The position numbers were made by a program, and so were the translations under genes. Under the pieces are notes generated by a model. That model was not told the DNA's origin, searched no databases, and saw only the letters and a list, made by a program, of their open reading frames with translations. DNA of 64,000 nt, taken from positions 186,001-250,000 of the forward strand of contig OZ017757.1 of assembly GCA_963969365.1 (NCBI GenBank), written 5' to 3'. This stretch comes from Asterochloris sp. CNOR1 (lineage: Eukaryota; Chlorophyta; Trebouxiophyceae; Trebouxiales; Trebouxiaceae). Of this stretch, positions 23,738-34,420 are shown piece by piece. Positions within the stretch are counted from its first letter, which is position 1, and each line of letters begins with the position of its first letter.

Positions 23738-23857
23738 CAAGGGCAGTTCTGGGTCAACATCCAAATGTCATGAGAGAAACAAGCATTATCTTGAGTTGCA
23801 ATGATGAAATGGCTGCTTCAAATTCAGTCAGGAAGTGTCAAACTGGAACAACTCATG

Positions 23858-26024
23858 TCAGCGCTGTGAAGGGGGCTTCTGCTGCTGCTGCTGCCGCTGC
23901 AAGTACGCCTCAGCAGCAGACAGAGCAGCCTGGGCAGCAGCAGATGTTGGTTCCACAGCAGGCTCGCATGCAGCTTTGCGTTTGCGGCCTCGTGCCCTGG
24001 TGGGGTGCTGGTCCACGACTGCAGGCTGTGAGGGCTCTGGCAGCACCACAGGAGGTACAGACGGCATGCCCAGGCTGGCCTGCTGCAGCACAGGCCCAGG
24101 CAGATTAAACCGTGCTGCTGCAGAGCCTGAGTCAGCCTGCTGAAGCACAGGCCCAGGCGGGTTGGGCACAAGGGCAGCTTCGGCATCATCCAACTTGAAT
24201 GATGATCTAAATAGCTCAGGCTGGGGAGCGGGGCCGCCCTCCGGCGGGTGGTTGAAGTAGCTTCCATTTAGCCAAGTCCAGACGCGGTCTGTGGCTGGGC
24301 GCTTGTGCCTCTTGGCTGAGGGTGCGGCGGCCTCTTCTGCAGTGTGCTGCCGCAGGCGTTGGACGCGCTCCTCGAGCACGGCTGTCCGTTTCTGCAGCAG
24401 ACGCATGGAGTGGAGCTGTCTCTCCATTCTGCTGTTGATCTGAGGCAAGGATGGGCACACTCTTGGAGCTCAGCTGTCTGACCGCAGCACAGGACAGCCT
24501 CCTGTAGCAAAGTTGCTTGCGGTAGGAATCAGAGTTCAGAGGCAGGCTGCAGCCTGGAGGCTTGCTGCCTGATCCTGCAGCAGAGGCAGGCTGCAGCCTG
24601 GAGGCTTGCTGCCTGATCCTGCAGCAGAGGCAGGCTGCTGTTTCAGCGCTGAATTGTGCTGCAGGCAACTAGTGGGCTTCAGTTGCCCACACGCCTGCTC
24701 AGGTGGTGGAGAAATTTGACGTCCTCTACAAGAGCAGACCCTGGACTTGTCGCAAGCCAGCGACAGTTGCTCACAAGCAGGGAGTTACTCTTTGCTGCAG
24801 CAACAGATTCTCTCCTTGCAGCGTGGGCAGGCATCTGTGCTTCTGAGATTTGCCAGCAGCAGGGGCTGGGGATGCAGGTGCAACTTGAGACATGCACAGC
24901 ACCCCTGCATGCAGTGGTCAACAGCACCCTGTCTGCAAGCTTGGCGACATGTGAGCTGGTACGCCTATGTCTCCGCCCCCAGCAGAACAGCTGCGTCAGC
25001 TGCGGTCTGGGCTGTGCAGATGGCTGAACTTGGCGCCATACAGCTGCAGCTGGTCATGTAGAAAGTTCAACAGAGTGCCTCAGGTGCAGCTCGAGTCCCC
25101 AGCACGTGCAAATACATCTGCAGCCGAGCTGAGATGTAGAGTGCCTGTGGCTCATTTGGTGGCGAGCTGGGCAACTTGAAATGCTCCTCTCGGCAGACCT
25201 CCACCTGCCAGAAGGGGCCGCATATTGGCGCAGCCACCCACCAGCTCAACTCAAAGCCGCAGTCACCTACCCTACTGGCACTGGATGTTGAATTAGGTGT
25301 GTGTGCAGGTATGTTCAGGCACTGGCAAGTCCTGCTTGCTGCAAGCACGCCACAGCCACCTACACATACAGTCGATGCAGCAGGTGACAGCTGGAGCCCA
25401 GCCTCAACTGTGCCAGGGCTCGATATTCAGCTGTGGCAGCTTGACGGCTACGACGCCTTGTGTCCAGCTGTTCATGCGGCCTTGTGACCATCACACGTAA
25501 GACGGGTCCCTTAAACAGCGAGGGTGCAGGCTGGCAGACACCAACTCAGCCACACTGCTGACAGCAGCAGCAGCCAGCAGAGCTTGCTACCTGCAGGGCG
25601 CAGCTGTGCTGATGCTCCTGGCCCCTCAGCGCCTCAAGCTGCGTGATCCAGGCTGACTCTGAGAGCTCTGCAGAGCTGCAGGTCGCCGGGCTCTGCCTGG
25701 AGGTGCAAAGGCAGGCATCATGGCTTAACATGCAAAATTGCGGCATGGCAGGAGCACTCCTCACCTGGCCTGCATCTGCTGCAGCACCCGGCTGAGCGCA
25801 TTCTGGCTGTCAGAAGCTTCCCCTCTAGCTCTGTTCACCGCAGCAATCAGGCCATCCAGGCTGCTATCTGTCCTCTCACTGCACTGTGCGTCCACACTGA
25901 AGCTGTGCACAGACTCGGGCTGCCTGGTGGCCACAGAGCAGGCCGTGAAGCTGCCACTCCTTGCAGTGCCCATGCTGCTAAGGATTTGAAGCACTGCCTT
26001 TCTTTTTGGCCGATGCATTTCCAT
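23858..26024 (-). CDS. Unknown coiled-coil, basic C-terminal protein
   Basis: Minus-strand gene, convergent with TPLATE (120 bases between stops). Likely exons: 26024-25765 (start MEMHRPKRKAVLQIL, ends LQQMQAR), 25696-25591 (ELSESAWITQLEALRGQEHQ), probably an exon near 25490-25375 (LDTRRRSRQAATAEYRALAQ) and one near 25290-25090 (CGFELSWWVAAPICGPFWQ, FKLPSSPPNEPQALYIS), and the last exon 24439-23858. The last exon begins with a coiled coil (MRLLQKRTAVLEERVQRLRQ), then a Lys/Arg nuclear-signal-like SAKRHKRP, WTWLNGSYFNHPPEGG, an internal duplication (PGPVLQQADSG, PGPVLQQASLG), RGRKRK, and a Gln-rich tail. Exons between 24440 and 25090 are not resolved. The mixture of a globular middle and coiled ends would fit a nuclear or spindle protein, but I do not recognise the family. 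Confidence 0.5.
24538..24638. repeat. 44-base tandem repeat, about 2.3 copies
   Basis: The unit GGCAGGCTGCAGCCTGGAGG, CTTGCTGCCTGATCCTGCAG, CAGA repeats exactly, starting at 24541 and 24585, with a partial third copy at 24629. It lies in a presumed intron of the minus-strand gene and reads as a ...TGCAG-rich block like the exon-edge echoes. Confidence 0.9.
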
Positions 26025-26099
26025 TCATCAGGAGGCAACTGAAACATGCTCAAGGGCATCGGCTCGTTCCAGAGGTACCAGGTCCCCAGTCTGCTGCCA

Positions 26100-27179
26100 A
26101 GGTCATGCACGAGGCACTTGGGACCGCAGCCTTGGTGGCTGCACAGGAGGGCTCACTACGCAGCCAGTCAATGCAAGACCTTCAACACACAGATCAATAG
26201 CGCTCAAGGCAAGCATGGTCTACTCTTTCAGGATCCTCTCTTGCTAGAACACAGCAGCCCAATATCTGTTCTGATTGCAGGCAAGTTTTATAAGCACGCT
26301 GGCCCCAACATCAGCCAATTGGCTCCACACCTGCAGCAGGAGTGGGACCATACGGCCAACGCCCACCTGGGCAGCATCACCATCACTCCTCAGAGCCACA
26401 GGAAGGTCTGGTGGAGCAGCGGCACGTGCAAGACTGGGCAGCCGCACAGGTGGCAAGCTGTCATAGAAAGTCGCACAAATGGAGCCGAATGCCCCTACAA
26501 TGCTGGCCAAGCAGCCTGCCCCTGTAACGATCTGGCCCACAACCATCCAGAGGTGGCAATGGACTGGGACTGGAACGCTAACAATATTCCAGCAACACCA
26601 GAGACAATAACGGCAGGTAGCGTATCTAAAGCAAGCTGGAGGTGTGGTGTCTGTGGGCACAGCTGGAGCGCCCGCGTGGCTGATAGAACACGTGGGAGCG
26701 GATGCCCGGAGTGTGCCCTTGAGGCCCGCCGCATCTAGCCAAGACAGCCCAGCATCAGCATTGGGGCACCACACCTGTTGGCTGAGTGGGACTGGGAAGG
26801 CAACAAGAGAAGTGGCTTGCACCCAGACCAGGTCTCTCTGGGCTCGCACAAGAAGGTGCATTGGGTGGTGCAAGATGAGTGCAAGCTGGGCCTAGTGCAC
26901 AGATGGCAGGCAGCAGCAAGTGATCGTGTAAAAAGGATGACTGGCTCCCCGTTTCCATCTGGCAAGGGTGTGCATGCGTGCAACTCCCTGGCTGTGCAAT
27001 GCCCAGAGGCAGCACAATTCTGGGACTTTCTATCTAATGAAGGCCTGACTCCTAATGGTGTCGCAGTAAAGTCAAACAAACTTGTGGCTTGGAAGGGTCT
27101 ACATGGCAGCCAGTGGGAGCAGTGTATTCATGACCTTGTCAAATTTGTCAGAAGGCATCAAGCAAGATTGCTGAACTGA
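26100..27179 (+). pseudogene. Zinc-ribbon (DUF4379-like) gene, copy 3, internal stop
   Basis: Open from 26046 to a TAG at 26736-26738, then again 26778-27179 in a shifted frame. Unit 1: LAPHLQQEWDHTANAHLGS, TCKTGQPHRWQ, CPYNAGQAACPCNDL. Unit 2: AMDWDWNANN, WRCGVCGHSW, CPECALEAR. The break falls where intact copies read ATCCAGACAAGG. Units 3 and 4 follow (HKKVHWVVQDECKLGLVHRW, CNSLAVQCPEAAQFWDF, AWKGLHGSQW). The 5' sequence reads through the homologous 5' segment (QINSAQGKHGLLFQDP) without a stop. It starts 76 bases beyond the start codon of the divergent minus-strand gene at 26024. Confidence 0.8.
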
Positions 27180-27700
27180 CTCAGTGCAATCACCTGCTTG
27201 GATTTTTCAAGCAAGATCACAGTGGTGTTGTTTGTGCCAGGATGATGCAGATCTCTATTTTGCGTGCACAGTGTTTCTGCCTGTCAGAATGCACGATTGC
27301 AGCATGCAACTCACAGTAGCCTGCTTGCATCTGCAAGAGTGGTCGTTCAGGAGGCTGTGGACAATCATTGTTGACACAATGACAAATGAGATTGCCCTTG
27401 GTGGCCTCCAACCATACAAACACACTGCAGCTCCTCCAAGCCCAGCTGATCATTCATGAAGCGTTCACATGCAATGAACATGCAATCTATGCTTTCAGCT
27501 GACGTCAAGTCTGGCTGGTATCCAGATGGCCAAACTGGTGGCACCAGGTCCCAATGCAGACTGAGGCCCGCGTGACAGACCAGGCGACACTTCTGCTCAA
27601 GCCGCAGAGGAGGCTACGATGCAGAGCTACACAGTCACAGGGTGAGGCATGGCAAGACCTTCGGCCCCCACGCTGGGGGCTATCTTTGAGACATAGTAAT
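27180..27700. other. Spacer between zinc-ribbon copies
   Basis: No gene seen. It does not match the shared 3' flank of the other copies as clearly, so copy 3 may have lost or never carried the ORC3-side part of the module. Confidence 0.35.
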
Positions 27701-27759
27701 ATGTCATGCGCCTGCCTCAGTATAGCAGTGTAGCACGTGCCTTTTCTGCCAGCAAAACT

Positions 27760-28215
27760 GGCAGTCAGGGGCTGAAGGCTGGCCCCGCTTCCAGCCACCT
27801 GGGCCTGCACCTGCAGCAGGAGTGGGCCACCTGGGCAGGGTCACCATCGCACTTCAGAGTGGGAGGAAGGGCTGCTGACGAGTTGCATCTACAAGGCGGC
27901 ACAGCCACACAAGTGACTTGCAACAATCTGGAACTGGACACACGGCACCAATTACTCGTTGAAACCTGCCAGAGCAGTGCATTCGTGTGAAGACCTGGCC
28001 CACAACTACCCAGATGTGCCAGCAGAGTGAGACTGAGAGGGCATTGGAGATCAGGACACTAGAGACTGTTGCGCCAAGCAGCGACAGCAAGGCAGCAAGG
28101 AGGTGTGGCTTCTGTAGGGCACACATGGAGCCCCCCACGCAGCCACTGTCACTTGTATTCTGGACGGTCAACACTGAAAGGCCAGAGGCACTGGATGGTA
28201 TACATGGGAGCTGAA
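27760..28215 (+). pseudogene. Decayed zinc-ribbon copy
   Basis: Heavily degraded relative of the zinc-ribbon genes with stops and indels in every frame. Recognisable pieces are GCACCTGCAGCAGGAGTGGG at 27808, GACCTGGCCCACAACTACCC at 27992 (unit 1/2 junction DLAHN-P), and GCAAGGAGGTGTGGCTTCTG at 28096 (unit 2 WRCGFC). The cysteine pairs of units 1 and 3 are lost. It ends at the palindrome at 28220. Confidence 0.65.
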
Positions 28216-28219
28216 TTCT

Positions 28220-28278
28220 GAGGAGGGCAGCATGGAAGCACAGCTGTGGGTGACAGGCGGTTCCATGCTGCCCTCCTC
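28220..28278. repeat. Perfect 18-base inverted repeat at a module junction
   Basis: GAGGAGGGCAGCATGGAA at 28220-28237 is the exact reverse complement of TTCCATGCTGCCCTCCTC at 28261-28278, with a 23-base loop. The right arm plus CCACAGC-rich DNA is the 5' edge of the zinc-ribbon module: compare CCGTGGTTCCAAGCTGCCCT at 31758 and, inverted, GAGGAGGGCAGGTTGGAACC at 5585. The palindrome therefore looks like two module 5' ends meeting head to head. Confidence 0.85.
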
Positions 28279-28283
28279 TAGAT

Positions 28284-29450
28284 TTGAGTAGACTGAAGCA
28301 GCTGATGCTCACGATCACCAACCTTAACTGGAGGTGCCGAATCCAAGCTGAGATGCTAATGTCATGCGTGCACCTAGCAGTAAAGCTGCCAATGCTGCAC
28401 AGGCTCCAACTTGCAGCCACCCTCGGCAAGGCCATGCCAAGACAGATGAGTAGCATTCAAGGCAGGCACAACTACCTGATGCAGCAGTCCTGTCGTTTGG
28501 GGTCTTTTCTTGCCTAAGCACAGCAGCACAATACCTGCTTTGTTTGCAGGCAGATGTGAGGAGCAGGCTGGCCCCAACATCAGCAGATTGGCTCCACACC
28601 TGCAGCAGGAGTGGGACCATACGGCCAATGCCCACCTGGGCAGCATCATCATCGCGCCCCAGAGCCACAGGAAGGCCTGGTGGAGCAGCGGCATGTGCAA
28701 GACTGGGCAGCCGCACAGGTGGCAGGCAAGAGTCTGCGATCGCTCACCTGGCAAGCACTGCCCCTACGATATTGGCAGAGCAGTTTGCCCCTGCAATGAT
28801 CTGGCCCACAACCACCCAGAGGTGGCAGCCGAGTGGGACCGGGAGGCCAATGAGGAAAGGACACCAGAGACTGTGGCGGCAAGCAGCAATACTAAAGGAG
28901 CCTGGAGGTGTGGCTTCTGTGGGCACAGATGGACGGCTGTTGTGACGAGCAGAACACGAACACACAGAACTGGATGCCCTCAGTGTGCCCGTGAGGCTGG
29001 CCGCACCAAGACAAGGCAGCCCAGCATCAGCGTTGGAGCACCAAACCTGATACCTGAGTGGGACAGGAAAGCCAATGAGACATACGGCTGGCATCCAGAT
29101 CAAATCACGTTGGCCTCGCACAAGCAGGTGCACTGGGTCGTGCATGACGAGTGCAAGCTGGGCCTGGTGCACAGATGGCAAGCATCAACAGATAGTCGCA
29201 CAAGATCTAACTGTGGCTCCCCATTCCCATCTGACAAGGCCGTGTGTGCCTGCAACTCCCTGGCTGTGCAGTGCATAGAGGCCGCAGACCTTTGGGACTT
29301 TACATCCAACGCAGGCCTGAGTCCCAGTGATGTAGCAGTGCAGTCTGAGACACTCGTGGCCTGGAAAGTGCCGAATGGCAGGCAGTGAGAGCAGAGAGTT
29401 CTAGAAGTTGTCAACAATGTCAGAAGACAGCACAACTCTAAACTCAGCAA
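28284..29450 (+). pseudogene. Zinc-ribbon (DUF4379-like) gene, copy 4, stop near the C-terminus
   Basis: The frame 28510-29388 encodes 292 residues with all four units: PHLQQEWDHTANAHLGS and CKTGQPHRWQ...CPYDIGRAVCPCNDL; AAEWDREANEERTPETV, WRCGFCGHRW, CPQCAREAG; PEWDRKANETYGWHPDQI, DECKLGLVHRW, CACNSL; LWDFTSNAGLSPSD, AWKVPNGRQ. It ends in TGA at 29386-29388 where copy 5 reads TGG, removing about 30 residues of the last unit; whether that abolishes function is unclear. The segment 28284-28517 is the conserved 5' region, here closed by a stop before the main frame, so in this family it may be untranslated or separated by an intron. Confidence 0.8.
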
Positions 29451-29499
29451 CCTTGACTCTGAGCTGAGTCTGTGGTCTGATCAAGATCAAATTGGTTTT

Positions 29500-31550
29500 G
29501 CCACTGAGCAACACAAGACACATAATGCTGAAGCAGGCTTAGCCCTGTGCTGAGCTATGTACAACCAAGGGCGCATCTGGGCTACACTTGCTGTGCCCAT
29601 GCAAGAGTCTCCAAGAGCCCATGATGACAGTCTCCCCAGAGCTTGCCATGCTATGACTGCATACAGCAGCCCATGCTGCCTTCCATGTGTCAATTTGAGG
29701 TCCCAACGCTGGCTGAGAATCACACCAGGGAACCTCACTGTTCTTGCCTTGACTAGTGTGCATGCGCAAACATGGCAGTCGGTGCAGACTGCTATGACTG
29801 GCGTGAGTTTCACCCTGGCTCACAGAGGGAGCTGCGAGTCACCCTCTGCAGAGTTTTGCGGGAGGGCCTTGTATATCTCTTGCAGGCCCTGGGCAGATGC
29901 CACCCTCCCAGATGCCTCTGGCAAAGCCTCAGCATTGTTGCAGACCAGGCAGAAGTTGTGGAACCACTCGGCGACGCTGATGGTCTCTCCATTCTGCAGC
30001 ACCCCGTCAACTTAGAATGGTGGCTGCGACACAGACATCACAAAAGAGGCCCACAAAAGCACATGCAACCAGCCTCCCCGCACTGCCATCTGAAGCAGGA
30101 GGAGCTCGGCAAGCAGGTCAATGTGCTACATTGCTGCTGAGCTGCTGCCAACCTGATCAGCTGACTCAGCCAACATGCGGCCGACAGATGCGCCTACATC
30201 CAACACAAAGCACAGGCAACCAGCTTCTTTGTGCGGCCGCCTAGCGAGGTGCTGCTGCAAACTCGGCCAACAGATGCGCTTGGCACTGATGTGACCAAAC
30301 CAATCAAACACAAAGCCTGGGTAGAAAATGGCTCTGCTGCCACTCTGAACCAGCAATGCTGGGCGGGTGATCAGAGATCAGACTGCTACCGTCAAGCTTC
30401 CAGGAGGCTGTCAGCAAGCGTGCTTTGCACCCTCACATTGTGGTCCAGACCCCATCAGGATGCCCTGTCACACCCTGGCCATGCCAGCTGGAACACTCTG
30501 AAGCGATGCCCAGCAAGGAACAGGTGGCATGCAATGCGAACACCCCTGGGACTGTGTGTTGACAGGGAACACCAAGCGCCAGCGCTGCCACATGCCAACC
30601 TCACTTCAGCCAAGCTGCACTGCCACCTGCTCACCTCAAGTCAGCCCAGCTCCATTGTCATATGCTCACTTTGAGTCAGCCCAGCTGCTGCATTGCAACA
30701 TGCTCACCTCAAGTCAGGCAACTCAAGCCCAGCCCTGCAAAGCTTCCCTTGCATTTTCAGGCTCGCGGTGGAACATACTGACTGCCAGGCCAACCTCTCT
30801 ACAACCAGTTGACATGGGTGCGCAAGCATCCTCTGACTCCACTGACATACCCTTCTGGGCAGAGGCACTCATGTGTTGGTGGAGCGCGGCCAGCACCTCA
30901 TGGAGGCTCTGCCAGGGGGCAACGGTCAGGCGTCGCAAGTCAGACCTTCGGCGCTCGCAGCACAGCACAGCAGCACCTGTAGAGCAGGATAATGGTCTGA
31001 AAATGACCAGCAAACTGGCTCCCCATGGTGGAGCTCATGCTGCCTTGACTGATGGCTGTCTCAGAGACCCGACACTTTTCTCCTGCCCTGCCACAAGCTC
31101 AGCATTGGCCCGCTCAAGGCCAACATGTCGGCACATCTCCCACAGCCGTCAGCGTGACAGGCAGCTGCAAGGGCAAAGTCTGCCGATCCACTTGGAACCA
31201 CTCACCCTCCTTTCAGGCTGCTGCGCTGCTGCCATGCTCCTGCGGCGAGCTGCGAGGCTGGGCAGTTTATCCTGCCCGCGCTGTCTAGTCCATCCCTGCC
31301 TGTGCAGCTTCTGCAGGGAATGGTGGCGCGAGGCTATGCCCACTGCTGGCCTCACATGTGGGCCTGCTGGCAGCTGTGAAGCTTCAGGGCTGCCGCAGAT
31401 GTGCATGGCCCAGCCACAGGTTGCGCGACTGGTGCATCCAGCTGGTGGTGAGATTGAGCAGCCTCACACAGCTGCGACTGATGGCCCGCTGTGCATGCGC
31501 AGGACAGCTGGCTGCTGCACTTCCTGTTGCAGAGATCTCTAAGTACTTAG
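29500..31550 (-). pseudogene. Shared flank plus inverted ORC3 pseudogene fragment
   Basis: 29500-29745 is the flank that follows zinc-ribbon genes. From about 29750 to 31130 the minus strand follows ORC3 introns and exons in order: exon 2713 equivalent near 30970-30800 (AAVLCCERRRSDLRRLTVAP), exon 3484 equivalent near 30000-29850 (GETISVAEWFHNFCLVCNNA), with intron stretches such as CCTGCTTCAGATGGCAGTGC near 30090. The equivalent of exon 2713 is out of frame after about 45 codons. Intron DNA is retained, so it arose by genomic duplication rather than from mRNA. 31130-31550 is not clearly ORC3. A long open frame on the opposite strand (30529-31542) has no family resemblance and is probably incidental. 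Confidence 0.75.
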
Positions 31551-31739
31551 CAGATCTTGCATGTCGCTAAATCTACTCAAGATGCCTGCTTGGCAGCAGA
31601 GCTGCATTGGAGCTACCCAGCCTTCTGCAAAAGCAACGCGTCAAAATTTTGCACCGGGTGTGGTGCACGATGTGATACTTTACGCTCACCCTGATTAAGA
31701 AGGTCCTGACAGCGTTGGGCCAGAGGCTCACCACAGGCC

Positions 31740-32962
31740 GTGCTTTGGAATCAGATGGCCACAGCCGTGGTTCCAAGCTGCCCTCCTCATGAACCATCAT
31801 GAGATTGAAGCAGGTGGAGCATGCATAATGGCCACCCGCTTACTCTGGAGAAACCTAGAACCAAAGCTGCCAGTGAGCCTCCATCACACAGCCACCCTAT
31901 TCAATGCCATGCAAAGACTGATCAGTAGCACAAAAGGCGAGCACACTTGCCTGGTGTAGTGGCGCTGTCATCCAGGATCTCTGCCAGCCTGAGCACAATA
32001 GCACAATACCTGCTTTCAAACTTGCAGGCTCATCTGATGTGCAGGCTGGCCCTAACCTGTGCAGATTGGCCCCGCACCTGCAACAGGAGTGGGACCAAAA
32101 GGCTAACGCCAACCTAGGCAGCATCACCATCGCTCCCCAGAGTGCAAAAGCGGTCTGGCGGAGCAACGGCATGTGCAAGACAGGCCAGCCGCACAAGTGG
32201 CTGGCAAAATTATACACTCGCTCAAATGGCGCCCGCTGCCCCTACGACAGTGGGAGAGCAGTGTGCCCCTGCAATGATCTGGCTCAAAACCACCCAGAGG
32301 TGGCAGCAGAGTGGGACTGGGAGGCCAACGGGGAGAGGACACCAGAGAACGTGACGGCAAGCAGCAACTTCAAAACGGCTTGGACGTGTGGCCTCTGTGG
32401 GCACAGATGGAGCGCCCGTGTGCAGGACAGAACGCATGGGACTGGATGTCCCCAGTGTGCCCGTGAGGCCCGCCGCATCCAGACAAGGCAGCCCAGCATC
32501 AGCGTTGGAGCGCCGCATCTGCTGGCTGAGTGGGACTGGGAGGCCAATCATAAGTGTGGCTGGCATCCAGATCGAATCACTTTGGCCTCAGCCAAGCAGG
32601 TGCACTGGGTTGTGCAAGACGAGTGCAAGCTGGGCCTGGTGCACAGATGGCAAGCATCACCAAATCATCGCATAACATTAAACAGTGGCTCCCCTTTCCC
32701 CTCTGGCAAAACTGTGTGTGCTTGCAACTCCCTGGCTGTGCAGTGCCCAGAGGCCGCAGACCTTTGGGACCTGACATCCAACGCAGGCCTGAGTCCCAGT
32801 GATGTAGCAGTGCAATCTGAGAAACTCGTTGCCTGGAAAGTGCCAAATGGCAGGCAGTGGGAGCAGAGAGTTCTAGAAGTTGTCAACAATGTCAGAAGAC
32901 AGCGCACCTCTAAACTCAGCAAACTTGACACTGAGCTGAGTCTGTGGTCTGATCAAGTTTAA
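31740..32962 (+). CDS. Zinc-ribbon (DUF4379-like) protein, copy 5, intact
   Basis: Uninterrupted frame 32039-32962, 307 residues, TAA stop region at 32960. Four units: residues about 5-82 (RLAPHLQQEWDQKANANLGS, CKTGQPHKWL, CPYDSGRAVCPCNDL); 83-145 (AAEWDWEANGERTPENVT, WTCGLCGHRW, CPQCAREAR); 155-222 (LAEWDWEANHKCGWHPDRI, DECKLGLVHRW, CACNSL); 223-285 (CPEAADLWDLTSNAGLSPSD, cysteine-poor), then a basic tail. Units with CxxC...CxxC suggest structural zinc and probably nucleic-acid binding; the family function is not established. 31740-32000 is the homologous 5' region. An upstream exon supplying the start is possible; the first in-frame ATG is at 32039. Confidence 0.75.
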
Positions 32963-33250
32963 AATTGTTTTGTCACTGAGCAACATAAGAAGCACATTGG
33001 TGAAGCAAGCTAAGCCCTGTGCTGAGCTATGCACAACCAAGGGCGCATCAGGGCCTCGCATGCACAGAGTCAGATGCACTTGCTGCGGCCATGCAGAAGT
33101 CTCCTAGAGCCCATGATGACAGTCTCCTCCGAGCCTGCCATGCTAAGGCCGCATACAGCAGCCCATGCTGCCTTTCATGTGTTAGTTTGAGGTCCCAACG
33201 TTGGCTCAGAATCACAGCAGGGAACCTCACGGTTCTTGCCCAAAGTCTGA
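32963..33250. repeat. Shared 3' flank of the zinc-ribbon module
   Basis: Follows copy 5 and matches 29500-29745 over most of its length (CTGTGCTGAGCTATGCACAA, CAGCAGCCCATGCTGCCTTT, GAGGTCCCAACGTTGGCTCA). It is the same DNA that separates ORC3 from copy 1 at 4000-4396, in opposite orientation. Confidence 0.8.
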
Positions 33251-34420
33251 CTAGTGTGCATGCGCATACATGGCAGTCGGTGCAGAGTGCCATGACTGGC
33301 GTGAGCGTCACCCTGGGTCATAGAGGGAGCTGCGACTCACCCTTTGCAGAGTTTTGCGGGAGGGCCTTGTATATCTCTTACAGGCCCGGGCAGCTGCCAC
33401 CCTCTCTGATGCCTCTGGCAAAGCCTCAGCTTTGTTGCAGGCCAGGCACCTTGCACAATGCTGCTGTCGTCAGAACAGCGCAAAAGCTGCAGCCTGTGTA
33501 GGTGTGCTTCGCCAGAGGCGCCCTTGACGCTGCTGCCTGGTTTGAGGATAGGCCTGCACACACCTCTGGGCTCATCCCCATGTGCCCTATTTGCACCGGC
33601 ACCTCGCAAGCAGGCTGCAGGGAGGGCGCTCACTGGGGAAGCTGCTCGCAAGATGATGCTATCAAACACAGTGCAGGTGCGGGAGTCTGCCCAGCGTCAG
33701 GAGCCATTGTCAGCCATTTGCATGGGCTGCCATGTGTAAACTGGTGACACGGTGCTGTGCTCCACCAGCAGCCTCAGCTTGCGTCCAGGAGGTGAAGGAC
33801 GTTATGTTGTGGGTGGACGAGCTGCTAAGGGCGTGGCGCGTCTGCAGGGCAACATGGCCAAGGCACAGGCCAGAGAGCAGGCTTCAACACTACAGGCGTT
33901 AGCCGCTGCCTGGGCAGAGCAGGTCTCCGACGTGTTTCACACCCCAGCGGTGGAGGCTGTCACTGAGCCGCCTGGCCCAACCCCAGGTCTGTGAAGTACA
34001 GCTGGGTGGAGAAGCGCTTTTGCTTGTTGACTGACCGTATTGAGTCTGATGCGGGCCTGGTATGCTCATCGTGGGGACGGTGCAGGGGTGCCATGTGGCC
34101 ATTGAGCAGGCCAGCGCTGAGCTTTCAGCAGTGCAGGAGATCCTTGTCGGGGTCTCCCAGCCATCAGTGAAGGCAGCATGCGCTACACCATGATGAGCAA
34201 GCTTGCTGATCATCTTGAAACTGGCTCCCTGCAGGTGCTGCTGTGCTGTCAATCAGAAGTTGCTTGCATCTGCATATCAGTTCCACCGTGAGCTTGATCA
34301 TGCAAGGAAGCCTGACGTGGCTTGGGTGGACTGACTTGAGGTGAGCATGTGGCAATGCAGTTTGGTGGGCTGACTGGAGGTGAGCTCGTGACAATGCAAT
34401 TGCTTGGCGTCTCTGGGTAC
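33250..34420. pseudogene. Chimeric ORC3 fossil: inverted piece joined to direct piece
   Basis: 33250-33450 on the minus strand matches the end of ORC3 exon 3484 and its intron (CTTTGCCAGAGGCATCAGAG). At about 33450 it switches to plus-strand ORC3 resembling 1880-2720: GCACAATGCTGCT near 33452, an exon 2052 equivalent at 33617-33679 (AAGRALTGEAARKMMLSNTVQ), an exon 2279 equivalent at 33847-33986 (GNMAKAQAREQASTLQAL), and a truncated exon 2713 start at 34236 (CAGGTGCTGCTGTGCTGTC). The exon 2279 equivalent is still open, so divergence is modest. Missing flanking exons make it a fossil. Confidence 0.78.

Noticed and set aside
30529-31542. 337-codon plus-strand open frame
   Set aside because: It runs antisense through the inverted ORC3 fragment, has no domain-like motif, and GC-rich DNA of this kind makes long chance frames.
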